Shown: positions 12,640-25,846, numbered from the stretch's first letter. The stretch is 64,000 bases of DNA from Orthonyx spaldingii (GCA_013397795.1 VZTJ01001142.1:1257155-1321154); one strand, 5' to 3'. A program made the numbers and translations. Notes: generated by a model from the sequence alone, not told the origin.

Positions 12640-13800
12640 TTATAGAATTAAAGATAGAATCATTTAAGTCAGAAAAGACTTCTAAGATCATTGAGTCCAA
12701 CTATCAATGTAGCACCACCATATTCACCACTAAACCATGTTCCTGAGTGCCACATCCACACATTTTTTTAACACTTCCAAGAATGGCAATTTCACCCCAT
12801 CCCTGACCATGCTTTCACTGAAGAAATTTTTCCTAATATTTAATCTAAACCTCCCCTGAAGGAAAAAATACAGAGGAAGAGGAAACAATAAAAATATAAA
12901 AGCAATACAGGGGAACACAACCAGATTACAGGATCATATTTGGTTATCTTGTATCTACATAATATTAATGAATCAAAGTCACTGTGTAAACAACCAACAT
13001 GTGCAGCAAGTAATTTTTTCCTATTAGTCCCTAAAGTCATAATTTTCTTCTTACTCTGTTATTGCCATCATCATTCATCTTTTTCATCTTGTATGATGTT
13101 TAACCCTCCCCTATATTGGCAATTCCTTTGTGTCATCATTAAATTTTAACAGATCAACCACATATCGTGAGCCAAGATTACTAATGAAAATGTTAGATGA
13201 AATGTCTCTAATCTAGTTTTCAAGACAATTGTCTAACCAACAGTTTACTTCAACATTTCACTTTTTCTCTTTTAAGTCTATTCCTTACCCATTTTAAAAT
13301 TGTTGTGCTAATCCCTGACTTCTCTATTTAGCTAATAATTTTCCTTGTGGAATTGTATCAGATGCTTTGTAAAAGTCTAAGTAGATTAGATGTATTTCGT
13401 TTCCTTTGTCCAGAAAATCAAAGGAAAATAGAATCTTAATCCAGCACGATCAAGTAGGCCTTTGTAAACCCATGTTGTATTTTATCACATTTTTTTCTAT
13501 GTCTTAAATTACCTTCAAAATCTAGAATCTATAGAAATGAGGCCAGAAACACAAAATAATTTTTTGTTTAAGGGCTGTGTCATAACTGACCTAATCATTG
13601 CTCTATAATCTTTTTCCTTAACCTTATTGCATAACGCCTCTGCTTCTCTCCTTTATGAAAGCAGTGAAACTTCTGGTGCTTGTTTTAAATCAGATATATT
13701 TTTGGCAATAGTTACTTTATTCTTAAACTTTTTGACCTCAGCAACACTTCATTTACTGAGCATGTTTTGCTACCTTCTAGCATCTCATTTTGCACAGCAG
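12640..13800 (-). mobile_element. Old, degraded CR1-clade LINE, minus orientation
   Basis: The left part (12640-12860) is the antisense CR1 3' region: degenerate ATAGAAT start, 'gatcattgagtccaac', 'ccacatccacaca', and 'ttttcctaatattt'. Farther right on the same strand (about 13140-13760) are antisense RT-domain remnants, in the order expected if one element spans the interval. The middle (12860-13140) is too eroded to align by eye, so two adjacent copies remain possible. Divergence is clearly greater than in the 4.5 or 8.4 kb copies. Confidence 0.75.
13140..13760 (-). pseudogene. CR1-type reverse transcriptase core remnant
   Basis: On the minus strand around 13385-13330 a translation reads IYLDF, then KASDTIP and GKLLAK. 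This corresponds to the RT motif A neighbourhood (typically YLDF.KAFD in this clade). Stops and frame breaks lie on both sides and the key FD of motif A has become SD, so it is inactive. Upstream (13650-13600) a faint trace of the 'NYRP' neighbourhood may survive. Confidence 0.7.
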
Positions 13801-16800
13801 AATTGAGAAGAAATTAATCATCTCTAGTTGGCAGGAAGCTCCAAGGCACAGGATGACTCTCTGGATTATTTGCATCTTCATTTGCTGAGCTAGATACAAA
13901 CAGAAGAAAACTTTAGTTTTGGGAAGCTGGACCTGTGGATCCTTATTGTACATAAGGCTGCAGGTGTAGTTCTAGACTCGTTCTCATCTCTGGGTAAATA
14001 AGTTCAAAGGTATTTAGTGACCAGTTAAATACCTGGAATGAAGGCCGCTTCATCTCTTAGACACAGCAACATGCTTACTAGAATTATCAGAGAAAGACAG
14101 AATCTCCTATTTCCTCTTGCAAACTCTTTGGTCTCATTTCTCCTCCCCAAACATCTGCAAAGGTTCACCTTCTTCCTATAAACCCTGCCTCCCAAACTTG
14201 ACCTCTTTTGAATTATCCCATTCTTCTTGCCACACTTAAAATTCATTCCTGCTTTCTGTTTACTTTTCCTTATTTATACTCTCATAAGTTATTTCAGCTG
14301 CTAAGAAGCCACTTTGCTTCCACATCGAAACATGTTTCCTGTAGGACTGAAAAGCCTGAGGCAGGGCCACTCTTTCACCTGACCACAGAGTAAAGTGTGC
14401 TTCATTTTCTAGTGTAAAATCATATGGCTAAAGCAAGAAATGGAAAAGAATGTCTATATAATAAGAATAAACATTTTTCACATCATTAAATACTCTGTGG
14501 AAGAATCAGTCATGAGGAACTACTACGAAGAATGGATTAAATGAGTTTGTATAACAAGTAATAGACTTGATCTCCCCCTGCACAGAGGCAGTTTCACTTC
14601 TTGCAAAAGGTGTTGGTAAATCAGTGTCTCCTAAAACAGCAACTTTGCAACAAATCCCAACACGACGTTGAACAGAGGGAGGCACTGACACAGGATCCAG
14701 TGAAATGCCAACTTATCCCACAGGTGAAATGAGGGCAATGATGCTTTCCGAAACACTGGATAAAACAAAATCTTCATACTCACAGTTTTCAGACAGAAGG
14801 TTCAATGTAAGAAACAATAAACTATCATTTGTTGGTTTAATATATTAAACATTTTGATATCACAAATTTGTTGCTGATGGTTGCTTCCACAGATTTTTGG
14901 CCAACGTGTGCCAGTTATTGTGCCTTATCCATCCTCTAGGACTCTGCTCCTCAGTACTTACACCATCTCCTAGCTGGTTTTGATGTGTGAACTGAAATAT
15001 TAACGTTTAAAGCTGATTTACTGGAAGTAGCTTTCAATCAAATAAACCTACATCACACAATCACTGTACTTTCTCTTTGAAACACAAATCATTACTCCTT
15101 TTACAATAAAGTTATTTTTAAAAAAAAAGCTGTAATTTTTTTTTCCTGTTAAGCAGATTTCACCAAATGAAACCATATTAGAAAATGAGATGAAACATGA
15201 AATGGATTGATGATATTTTAGCAACATGGGGTATTACAATAATGAGCTTGAATTTTTCACCATTACCCTTATAGCCTTGGTATTTGGGGGTCACAGCTGA
15301 GTAACTGTAGGTTGTATTGAAATGAAACTATAGCTCAAAATTTCTGGATTACCAAGAGTTTTGCAAAGCAAGCTATGGGAATTTTTTTTTAAATTTATTT
15401 TTTCTTGCTTGTACATATTCTTCGTTCCTTTTGATTGCTTTGGAAAAAAAAAACCCAGTTTTTTAATTACAAAATGTTCTTTGTAAAAATTTCTACATTT
15501 CTGGGTATTTTGTAAGCATTTCATTTGAAACATTGTAGACTTTTCCAGTTCAAGAAAAAAATAGCTACTAAACAGATGCTCTAGCTATTTCAAAATAATC
15601 CCTCCTGCTACACCAACAGAAAACTGCACTGTTGATTGCCACTGCTTAATAATGTTTCCCACACATTTAGAAAGCCATGATTTCCAGAGTGAAATAACCA
15701 GGACAGTTCACTGAAATGAGGCTTGGCATCCAGATTGCCTGCCTGGCTGTAATCACCCTTCGAGTTATTGAGCTTGTAAATCACATATCAAAACATGGGA
15801 ACACATCAATTAATGTTCTACTGGAAACAAATCAAGGACAATCCTACAGTGTGACATTCTGCCAGTTTTTATTTTCAATAGACATGGAGAAGAAGCTGAA
15901 ATGTTTGGTCACAGCCTCTATTTACCCAATCTGTCTTATATACTATTGCATAATGCTATCACAATATTAATATGCAAATTGCCACTCAAATAAAAGCCAT
16001 GCTTTCCCTGTTGATTTTCAGCAGAGCTGCTGTTACAAAGGAAAATACTTAGCACTTATATTCCTTTTTCATCTTCAAAACTCCTTTAGTATATTTTAAT
16101 TAATCCTTTTCCTTTCAGTTTTCTGACTCTGCATTCGGTTTTCTGCCTCCTTTACCCCTGCACTGTCAAGGTTATGTCCTCCTCTTGATGTCTTCCATAG
16201 ACTGTTCATGTTGTCAAAAATGCTCTTCCTCTCATCTCTTTTTACGCCTAGAAAACAGACCTCAGGAGACTGGCCAGAAGAAAGGCCTAGTCAAGGGCAA
16301 AAGAAGTTTCCAAAAGAGAAACAAAGGAATTCTGTTTCCAGGGACTACTGATCCCATCTAGCCCAGCTGCTGCTTTTTCTTAGCAGGCACCTCGGTGTGG
16401 TCTCAGTGACTCCTCTGCAAGACACCACATGAGCTGTGGCTCAGCTGGCCTCGGGGGTGCTGTGCCTGGGCAGCCAGGCCAAGGCAGCAGCTGAGGAAAT
16501 AGCAGTAGCCTCTTACAGAAAGCAACTTCTCCTCAAAGAGGATTTCTGCTGCAAAGTGTCGCGTGGGAGGCAGAACACGCTTAGGTCCTACGGGAATTTC
16601 CCAGCTCACAGGGAAAACATTGATCTGTGTTATAAAAGGAAAACTCTCAGTCCAGATTTATCCTCTAAAACATTGAGACCACCCTTTTAAGAATTATTCT
16701 ATTTTAAAATGTTTAATTAATTTATTATACCCTGAATTATTTCTATTTGCTGTGTGCTTTATGTAGATGTTTTGAGGACAATTTCAAACTCTGGGCTACT

Positions 16801-17948
16801 AATGCATACGAGCAGTTGAGGTGCTGTGCACCCTTCTGAAGATCAGTCACAAAATGGGCATCACTTCTGACCTGCTTAAACTGTAAACCCAGGTTTTCAT
16901 CAGTGCATGGGACAAATGCTTATCTGCTTCAAAAGGTTATATTTCACTCCCACAGCACAGAGAGGTGCACGTGGGCCTTGGCAATGAGCTTCCAAAGAAA
17001 GGAAAATTCTTGTGGTACTCCTGGAGTCAGTCATCTGCATTTCAAAGCAGACGAAAGGTTTTCTGTACTCGAGGGAGGCAGAACTGGACATTTAAAGTTG
17101 TGTTTTATATCATAGCTATTGATGGAAATAAGCTCAGATTGCTACAGTTTTCATATATTTTAAGGGTTAGAATATTATAAATGCTACACTTTAAAATGAA
17201 ATATTTCTGATATTTCAGTGTATGATCTTGAAATATCAAAATAAATCTTACTTTTCTTCCCCCTGGTAGTTTTGAGAGACCATAATTTTTAATTTATCAG
17301 TAATTTTATTTTTTATTTATAAATCTTCTATTTTTACTTTATTTTCTGATATATGTAGGGAGAAAATATTAAACTATCCACATCTCCAGTTACCAGGACA
17401 TTCTACCTGTTTTTAGAATACTTCTTAACCAACAGCATAGCATGTGTTGCATGAAGACAGAATTTAGAGATGAGTCAAAGATAACAGGTACTTGGTGTGT
17501 TGATATACTACATACTTTGTTCTTGTAAATGTGCTGGGCAGTGGATGTAAAAAACTGTATTTCAAATGCAGGATACACAGTTGTGGTTAATTTATAATTC
17601 ATATAAGATATTAAATTTATTATTAAGTCTTCATGGAGATGTATGTTTTTAAGCCTTCTAGTCCTACGCCAGCATCTCTGATAGTGTGTTTGTACCTAGT
17701 AAATCTGTGATCCTGGACACAGATATAGATCTGTGTTTGCTTACACTGCATGCACTCTGACTTCACTGGACTTTCTAGATTGTGCCAAAAATCACTAACT
17801 AGGATTAAACTTAAAAGGATCAAGTGAGAGCAGGTTAACTTAAGTAATTGATCATTTAAGTAGCTTGATATCTTCTGAAAAGATTCATGTTCCTCTGTGT
17901 CATTACTTTCTGTTTATCTTGCACTGCTTAGGGCTTGGAGATTTATAC

Positions 17949-17964
17949 ATATATATATATATAT
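17949..17964. repeat. (TA)n microsatellite
   Basis: Eight TA units, short and probably variable. Confidence 0.85.
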
Positions 17965-20014
17965 TTCTACAGGTATATATAGTCAGATTGCCTTTGTTAT
18001 CCTTTTAGGGAAAAAAAAAACCCAACAAACAAAACAACTACTCAACTTCCCTTCACACCCTCTTAAAAAAATCATAGTTACTATGGAAACAGCTATTAAA
18101 CAGAGAGTAGCAGTAATTAATAACATCTGCAAGTGCAATATGAAGCCTACAACACAATTAATTCCAGCATTTGGAGTGGTTTGTGCAGAGCTGCCCTTTG
18201 TTGCTTTGCATGGAATGGCAGACTGTACAGATCCAGTTATAACAAGGGGGCTTATCATTACCGTAGTGATGTATTATGGCATATGAAATAGTTTGGATTC
18301 TAGAGGCATGAATCCATATAAATAAATGGCATCATTATTATATAGTTTAATGGCACATGATTCTGGAAAGAATTCGACCCATATAGACACTATGGGCAAA
18401 TGAAGACATTTTACCCCATCCTTTCAAATAGAATATCACTTGCTGCTGAAACGAGAGCAAAAGCTTGAAATGTAACTTTTAAATCCATTCCATCATTTGA
18501 ATTATAGAGACATGGGCAGATCAGATGTGGAAGTTTACCTACAGATGCTTTAATCTTTTGACTTTTCACTTTAGAAGTCAAATTGGAAATTTTTAAGAAC
18601 AGCCAATTAAAGATTTTTAATAAATCATGAAAGAGATGAGGGAACTTATCTGTCTTCAGGCTTTATTGAAGAAGGAATATTATAAATATTTATTTGTTAT
18701 TTTATTATTTCTTGAGGCTACTTGGCATAAAGTCTAGCATCTATCCCACTAGCTTCTCTCATTAGAAACTATGAGTACACAAAAGATTGAAATTTTCCTT
18801 AAATCATTTTTGCAGCTGGTGTAAAATGTGTAGCAGAAGCCGTCTTATCAGACTGAGGTATATTGTGTTATACAGGAGGGAGTTCTGCCTTCACCCTGAA
18901 CGCCAGTGTTGGGTCTTGTGCTCCTCAGGCAGGAGCTGCGTGGCCTTTGTTACCTGAGCTAATAATCTCTGCTTAGGGGCAAAGCACATTAGATGGGGCC
19001 TGACCCAGCTCACGGGGCCGCCTGGCTCTTGTCCAGCACGTGGCCAAGCCGTGTCAGCCTGTGCTGTGCTCCCCTGGCACAATGGAGACTTGATTTCTCT
19101 TCGCCATTCTTTTCGCCATCTTTTGAAACTACGTGGACAAGTGCACATCCGTACGTGTAGACCAAACCTCTGTTGGTGTTCTCATTCCTCTTTTTCCTTC
19201 TTTGTTACCCGTCCTACTTGCTGGCAGCTCTTCCTTACCAGCACACAGTTTTTCTTCCCTTTGCTGTCTCACCTTCCTAATGGTTTTTTTTTTCTCCTCA
19301 TATTCCTGTTTTCCTGAACACTTTACTTTTCTCACCTATTTCCTTTTAAAAATTTTATTTTCCTTTTACAATATGTATTGAAGACCATATGCATGTCTTT
19401 ATTTCCACATGCATAACCTTCCTTATTGATATTTACTTTCCTGTTCTTGTCTTATTTTTGCTCTATAATCTTTCATTCTTACTTTTTCTCCATCTCCCTG
19501 CCTAGTATTCCTTCTAAGTTATTTTTGTATTCACTACTAGTTTATAAAATAAATCAAACAGGATACCAATACCATCTCAACAACCTATATTTTAGGATAA
19601 GATGAACCATTCTGTGGAGGTGCTGGTCTATGCCCATGACTACGACTGGATAAGAAAAAAGGAAACCCTTTTCTTGTTGTAGCCAGTCCATGAGCATCTC
19701 ATCAAATGCAGAACAGGAACAGTCACAACTGTGTTCCAAAAGGAGGGAGTCAAATACACCCTTCCTACTAAACTTTAGCTTACCCTGTTGAACTTCCAAA
19801 AGGCAGCATCTGTGGCTGGGTGGCACAACAGCACCCATTCTTTGGGAAAGGAATATTGCAGTAAAATCTCAGCAATAACTGGAATGCAGCTTTTGTAACC
19901 ACCTGGTTAATCAGGTTAGATGGATTAAGTAAGTATGAGATGTTGAGATGGCTTCATTCCATTTGGCTGATAGTGGTTTGCTATGATTATTCTGTTGCCA
20001 TCAGAGTGCCTCTG

Positions 20015-20029
20015 CACTCCCTCTGGTGG
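20015..20029 (-). promoter_or_regulatory. CTCF-like motif
   Basis: The minus strand reads CCACCAGAGGGAGTG, matching the CTCF core (CCASYAGRGGGCRS type) except near the end. It lies about 6 kb upstream of the CACNA2D1 promoter, where an insulator would be reasonable. Occupancy is unknown. Confidence 0.3.
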
Positions 20030-20189
20030 GTCAATGTACCTTTTTTTAGTCCTATAAAGTTGCAAGAGACCAGATTTCAAGAGAGTCCCATCCGTACATT
20101 TAGAAAAGCATTTACTGGTGTAAGAATGTATCTCACAGGGTAAAAAAATGGGGAAATCTGTCTGATTTATGAGGTTAAAGAAGAAGTAC

Positions 20190-20207
20190 ATATATATATA
20201 TATATAT
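20190..20207. repeat. (TA)n microsatellite
   Basis: Nine uninterrupted TA units beginning after TAC. Confidence 0.85.
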
Positions 20208-20657
20208 TTGGTTTCAAGAAAGAACTGTATATGCTTCAAGTCAGTGGAAGGGATGGAATACACTAAGTTAAAATAGATTAGGGACTGGGTAGAAAATAGA
20301 CAAGGTTGTATAAAAATAGTGTGTCAATCTTAACCATATAAAACATATGTTATTTGTATAAGACTGCTCTTAGAAGTTATATTTCTTTACAAGTTCAGAA
20401 CATATCACAGTTTAACATTTATAATTGAGGGCTTTCTCCAGCAAGATTACTGACATTTATGGTTTTCTGAGAATAGTGTCACAACATCAATATGAGATTT
20501 ACAATGAGCACTTTTACATTATACTGTGAAATATAACACAGCGATTCATGAACAAAAAAAAGTTAATTTTCCTTTGAAACTCAGAAACCTATTAATGATA
20601 TTAGAACAAACACAGAGACTTTCAGAACCCAACTACTATCTCCATATAGTGCTACAG

Positions 20658-20789
20658 TGTTAGCTCTGCTTAGCAATAACTAAAACATCCCTGTCTTATC
20701 AACACTGTTTTCAACGTAAGTCCAATGCAAAACCCCATACTGGCTATTCTGGAGAAAATCAACTCTACACCAATCAAAACCAGCACCAT
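20658..20789 (-). mobile_element. LTR fragment (start of U3), minus orientation
   Basis: On the minus strand it reads as the start of a widespread bird LTR I recognise from memory: a TGGTGCTGGTTTTG start, 'tagagttgattttct', 'aaaacagtgttgataa', and 'agggatgtttt.gttattgct'. Only about 130 bp remains. The element at 52240-52735 appears to be the 3' two-thirds of the same family, also on the minus strand. The family name is not certain to me. Confidence 0.65.
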
Positions 20790-21445
20790 GGATGAAGTTT
20801 TAGACTGGCACTTTGTTATAAAATATTTTTCTTGGTATTCACTGATAGAATATTTATTGTTCTGGACTCCAAGTTTCAGTATTAAACTATTCTAAAATTA
20901 TTATTGGTTTAATAGCAATATAAAAAAACCCAAGCAAACAAAAAACTTTCTGGTGTGAAAATGCACACAGCCCTGCTCTAATGACTAGAACTAGAATGGA
21001 TGCTTTCCAAAATCTGACAATAACAAGAAAAGCATAAACATTCAGATAGTGAAAGTTTTGCTACTGGATCCAGCATGCTTACTCAAATATGAACAAAAGC
21101 AAGAGTGAGAACAAAACAGCATTGACTATCTTGCTGCTGGATATAGGTCACAAAGTTTTTGCAATAGAAATTATTATCAAATTCAAATATGTAAAACAAT
21201 TCATCTCGCTTGCAATGGGCTGGATCCTGCATTTCCATCTGGTACAGACTTCAACAAGAGCATTTTTACCCCTGAAATTAGAAATCGAGATCAGGCTGCC
21301 TGCACTCTCTAGTCAGTCCTGTACAAGCAAACAGGAGAAGGAGAACTATTCAGCAAGATGACCCCCTCCTTCCCCATGTAAAACACAGACGTAAAGAAGA
21401 TATTACATGCCAGGAAGAAAACAGTATTTTGGTATGTGGCATTGT
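20790..21445. other. Unique intergenic DNA, nothing recognised
   Basis: AT-rich, with an A7CCC run at about 20922. No gene or repeat body recognised. Confidence 0.6.
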
Positions 21446-21905
21446 CATAGAACTACAGAACTACAGAATCATTTACATTCAAAAAGACTTTTGAGATTAC
21501 ACAGTTCAACTGCTAACCCAGCACTGCCAAGTCCACCACTAAGTGCCATGTCCCTAAGTGCCACCATGTCCCTAAGTGCCACATCTACACATCTTTCAAA
21601 CACCTCCATGAATGGTGACTCAACCACTTCACTGGGCAGCCTGTGCCATGCCTGACAATCCTTTCCATGCGGAAATTTTTTCTAATACCCCATTGAAACT
21701 TTCCCTGGTGCAACTTGAAGCCATTTCGGCTTGTCCTAGTACTTGTTACTCATGAGAAGAGACCAACCCTCACCTTTCTACAACCTCTTTTCAGGCAGTT
21801 GTAGAGAGCAATAAAGTCCCCCTTGAGCCTCCTTTTCTCCAGGTTAAACACCCCCAGCTCCCTCAGCCACTCCTCATCAGACCTGTGCTCCAGACCTTTC
21901 TCAGG
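21446..21905 (-). mobile_element. CR1 LINE, 5'-truncated, minus orientation
   Basis: Starts with the antisense terminal repeat ('catagaactacagaatc') and continues through the CR1 3' UTR ('cactgccaagtccaccact', 'tgaatggtgactcaaccac', 'gggcagcctgtgcc') to antisense RT-tail sequence ('ctccaggttaaacaccccc', 'ctcagccactcctcatc'). A local triplication of 'cctaagtgcca' lies at about 21540-21582. Similarity fades after about 21905. Confidence 0.92.
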
Positions 21906-24900
21906 GTCATGCGCACAGACCTTGTCACACTTTTGGCCACATTTCAGCAAGCACATTCTGGCTGAACCCTGTAACATCTGGGGGTTGCATCCAGCAAAGC
22001 ACGTGTCACACCAAGCACAAAGGGGGAATGTGCTCAGCACAATGCTGATCAGGGCTGGCAAGAATAAAGCCTGTACAGATTTATTGGCTATAATGTCCCC
22101 ACCAAAGATATTTATGGCACTTGGTAACTGTGTCACATCTATTCACACAAGAGCTGCAATCACTGCATGTGTTGTCTTAACCTGTCACTGGCTTCAAAAA
22201 GTTTCTGACAATGCTCATGACTGAAGAATGAGTTTATATACAAGCATAAAACCAGATTAATAAAACGTTGATTTTGGTGCTAACCTAATAAATTTGGATT
22301 TTTAAAAAGTGGTTAAGAGACAGAGAGCCCTACTCTTTTGTTTTCTATGCTAGATTTGCAACAATGTAAATAATATATGAAAATATAAATAATACATCCA
22401 GAAATTGAAATAAAAGAGAAAGGCTTGATCATGAATTAATACTTGCTACTGTTTAAATGAATTGAGAAGAAGCCTTTGATGCAAATTAAATTTTGTAGTT
22501 TTGCAATAGGAATTTTTTATTTCTGACATATGGACTACTGTGGTCAGTTGAAAGATTCCCAGTACTTTCAGTAGAATCATGAAATATAATCACAGAATCT
22601 TTTAGGATAAAAACCTAACACTGTCAAGTCCACCAAGTAGCTACAGAGCAAACTTTCTGTAAGATGCCTCATTATATCAATACCTGTCGCTCCCATGCTC
22701 CTTCACAGAAAGGTCTCGGTCAGATATGAGAGGCCATAAATTTAGAATGAGGTGAAGTAAGAATGAACAAAGATTTACTTTTGTTGTTTGTCATTCAAGT
22801 ACTTAAAGAAGAAGACTTGTCAGCTGTAATAGATCTTTAGGAATCTCAATGCAGACACATTATAAGAATTTCTGCAGTGCAATGTTCCTGTGAAGTACAA
22901 GCCATGTATTTAAAACAGTGATTATGTAAGAAAATAGTTCAATCAGCAAATGTAAAGAAATTGATTGTTTAGGAGACTTTACTGGCTTTTTAAAACTTCA
23001 TGATGAAACCACATTTATGCTTCTTTTTTCTGCATTATGTGAGGGTGAAGACATACCAAGAAACTTAACTCTCCTAGTTTTATGTTTTAAGTCAATCAGA
23101 CTTTCTCATTGAAGGTAGTGGGAACTCATTTGAGCCCTATTACTCATATCCACACACAGTTGTAGGATGAGCTCACCATTTCTAAACATTCTGCATCTTT
23201 ATTAAATACCTGGAAAATTAATGAATTTTTAGGCCATAAATTATTAGGTGAAGCAAAAGACTGGGCAAATAGTAAATAACAAATTGCTCATAGGGTAAGT
23301 CCTGCTTTCTTTTCTTCCCCATGCTTCAGGCTGGCATTAGATTCCTAAGTTTCAGATTCAAAAAAAGGGCAAAACTTCAAAACCTGACTTCCAGTCTCTC
23401 TTGATTTTACAGGAAAACTTTTATTTGATTCCACCTTTTCTGAAAACTGGACTCCAGTTTAAGTCTGCTTGTAAATCCTGTAAAGCTTGCAGGTTGATCT
23501 TGAGTTGTCTATCACAGAACTTCCCAGAAGGCAGCCCTTGTCCAGCTCCATTTTCCAGCCCTGGCTGCTCCTCCACACCTCAACCAGCTTGTTTGGAGCT
23601 AACCTGTGTATTTCTCCTCCATGCTGGAGCCACACATATACAATTTCTCTCTTTCATCCCTGAGTTTCAGTGAGCTCCACAGGCATTCACTTACACTGTT
23701 CACAGCAGGATTACCTTGCTGAGGGTCTTGTTATATAAATAGCACAGTAGATTGGAAGCTTTGAATACTTCTCTATGAAATCATAGCAGTATTTTCTCTA
23801 GAATATTTTCCACTTTTCAGCTATTGTTCTGTGTACTAGTGCTGATGAAACAGTCACAATCCCAAACTTACAGTACTAGGTGGGGTATTAACCCACCCAT
23901 GCATTGCACAGTTCCATTGCTAGCCATGTTTTACTCCTGTTGGAACCAATAGCAGCTATAATTATTGCCCTAAGAAGCTGTGTAAGTGTAGGCTTACAGG
24001 AAATTATACTAACAATGAAAGAAACATTCCTGTGTAACCCTATACTTGTATATTTATTATTTTACATTATCACTCTCTGATCTTCTGGTCTCCTTTACAT
24101 TAATGGTGCATGTGAGTAAGGGTGGTCTTGCTTATTCTCACCTACTGAAACCACTTCCTGTGTGTTGCATAGTTACTTGCACCTTCTCTTTCCCAGACCA
24201 ACATGTGAATACTTTTCTGCTTGCCCACTCCAGTGGGTTCTCCACTGGAAGAGAATCTCTTTTCCAGCTCAGTGCCCATGGCTTGCTGAACAGGCCCTTG
24301 AGGGCAGCACTGCTGGGAATGTAACACTTTCCTGCTGAGAAGAGATAAAACAGGCATATGCTTGATCCCTCAGGTAGGGAAGGAGCCAGGTGGGGCATTC
24401 CCGTTTATTCTGGAGGGGTGTTGCCAGAATGTTAATCCATTACTGTGTTGCCCACTGCAAAACTGTAGATGTTCTGGGGCACAGCTAACTGAAGAACATC
24501 TGGTTCCTCGTAACTCAGCAAAGTTTAGGCATGAATTTGATCCAAACTTCAGAGTAATATTAAAGAGCAGAATCAGTATTTTTGTTCAGTATTCATGTTC
24601 ATAACTGAATTAATGTTAACTTGATACTGATAATTCAATTCTTAGTGTGAGAGCCCAAGAATGAGGAGATGCCTTAAATTACACTCTAAGTAAATTTGTC
24701 ATGGTCTTGTGCAACCTGTGTTAGTTCAAATTTCCACCCCTTTTCCTCTGTGCATTTCTCCAAACCTTTAATCCACTCCCCAACATCTTTCTACCCCAGA
24801 TCTCCTCCTGATACACGCCATGTGAAGCAGGACTTTCATGCCACAGGGCCATGACTCTGCTGTTATCCTTGACATCCCTGTGAGGAATTGGGGGTGCTCA

Positions 24901-25696
24901 GGTGAGCAGTTACAGGTAAGTATCCAAAGCACTGCCCCTCCATGGGGCAAAACTGTAAGGCCTGTGGAGACCTCCAAAAGTTGGGCTATAGATACTCTTC
25001 AGACTGTTTTGAGTCCAAAGGCTGCAAAGTCATTTTAGAAAATGCTATTTTGGACTTGCATCCAAATCCTGAATCCTGCGTGCCTATAGGTAGGTGGATA
25101 GGTGAAGACAACTGGGAGTTCTTCCCACCAGCTCCCAAGTGCCAGCTCCAATCCAGAAACAATGTAGATGAGTGACTGCATGCTTTACAGATTGCAACTG
25201 AAATATCGTGCTGGCTTTGAGCCTGGGCAATGTGAACACTCAATTCTTCATTTGTGCATCTCAGTTTTGATCCTTTTGCCACCTTTAAAATAGAAGTGAG
25301 CACTTGCCTGTTTTATAGAAATTGTTGTGAGTTAATACGTTCACGGTGATGTGATCCTTAAATACAAAGAACATGAAAACAACACGAATACTGGGTTCGC
25401 TTTTTCATTTTCACCTGTTGAAACAAGTAAATAGATTAAAATATAAATATATAAGTACATAAAAAGAAAAAAAAAACAAAAAAAACCCCAACTCACAGAT
25501 TGAAAAGAAAATCAAAATTGTCACAACTTTTAAATGCTTTAGCAAATAAGCTATTTCCCTGGATTACTTTCAGCATTTATACTGAGAACGTATAGTTGCC
25601 ACAGAGACTGGTGTGCGTGTACACGGGTAAAAGGAAGGACAGGAGAGGGAACGCGCTCTCTGAATTTCCACAGGGATCTGAAATGAATATCTGGAT
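21906..25696. other. Unique intergenic DNA leading to the promoter island
   Basis: One CR1 tip at 22574-22650 is listed separately. Around 25461-25490 is an A-rich stretch ending in CCCC. The 400 bp next to the island are AT-rich. No exon or RNA gene recognised. Promoter-proximal enhancers may be present but cannot be told by eye. Confidence 0.5.
22574..22650 (-). mobile_element. CR1 3'-tip fragment, minus orientation
   Basis: Short remnant: 'gaatcatgaaatataatcacagaatc' (the decayed terminal repeat) followed by 'ctaacactgtcaagtccaccaag', which matches the same region in the 21.4 kb copy. Confidence 0.75.
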
Positions 25697-25846
25697 TAGG
25701 GCTGCGGCGGGCCGGGGGTGAAGCCCGAGGACCCCCGGGGCCGCTCCCCGGAGGCGCTCGGGGACCCGCGGGTCCGGGACGCTGCCGAGGGCGGGGGCGG
25801 CTCCGCGGGGCTGCGCAGCGCTGCTCCAGCCGCCCGCGGGGAGAGC

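Larger units (their letters stand above)
13801..20657. other. Unique intergenic DNA; a possible conserved block at 18.1-18.4 kb
   Basis: Mostly AT-rich. Somewhat GC-richer patches occur at about 16380-16600 and 18880-19130, without recognisable exons. The block at about 18080-18400 has high complexity, TAAT-type and TTTGCAT motifs and no repeat signature, so it may be a conserved non-coding element. TA microsatellites at 17949-17964 and 20190-20207 are listed separately. Confidence 0.45.

Noticed and set aside
17897..18286. 129-codon plus-strand frame and overlapping 91-codon minus-strand frame
   Set aside because: Runs through a TA microsatellite and an A-run; both strands being open is better explained by chance or a conserved non-coding block.
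21823..22224. 133-codon plus-strand and 128-codon minus-strand frames
   Set aside because: Most of the left half is antisense CR1 sequence; the remainder has no recognisable protein.
1..25690. 3' end of the neighbouring PCLO gene, expected upstream from vertebrate gene order
   Set aside because: No coding segment resembling its C2-domain end was seen; the spacing between the genes is probably larger than this window allows.
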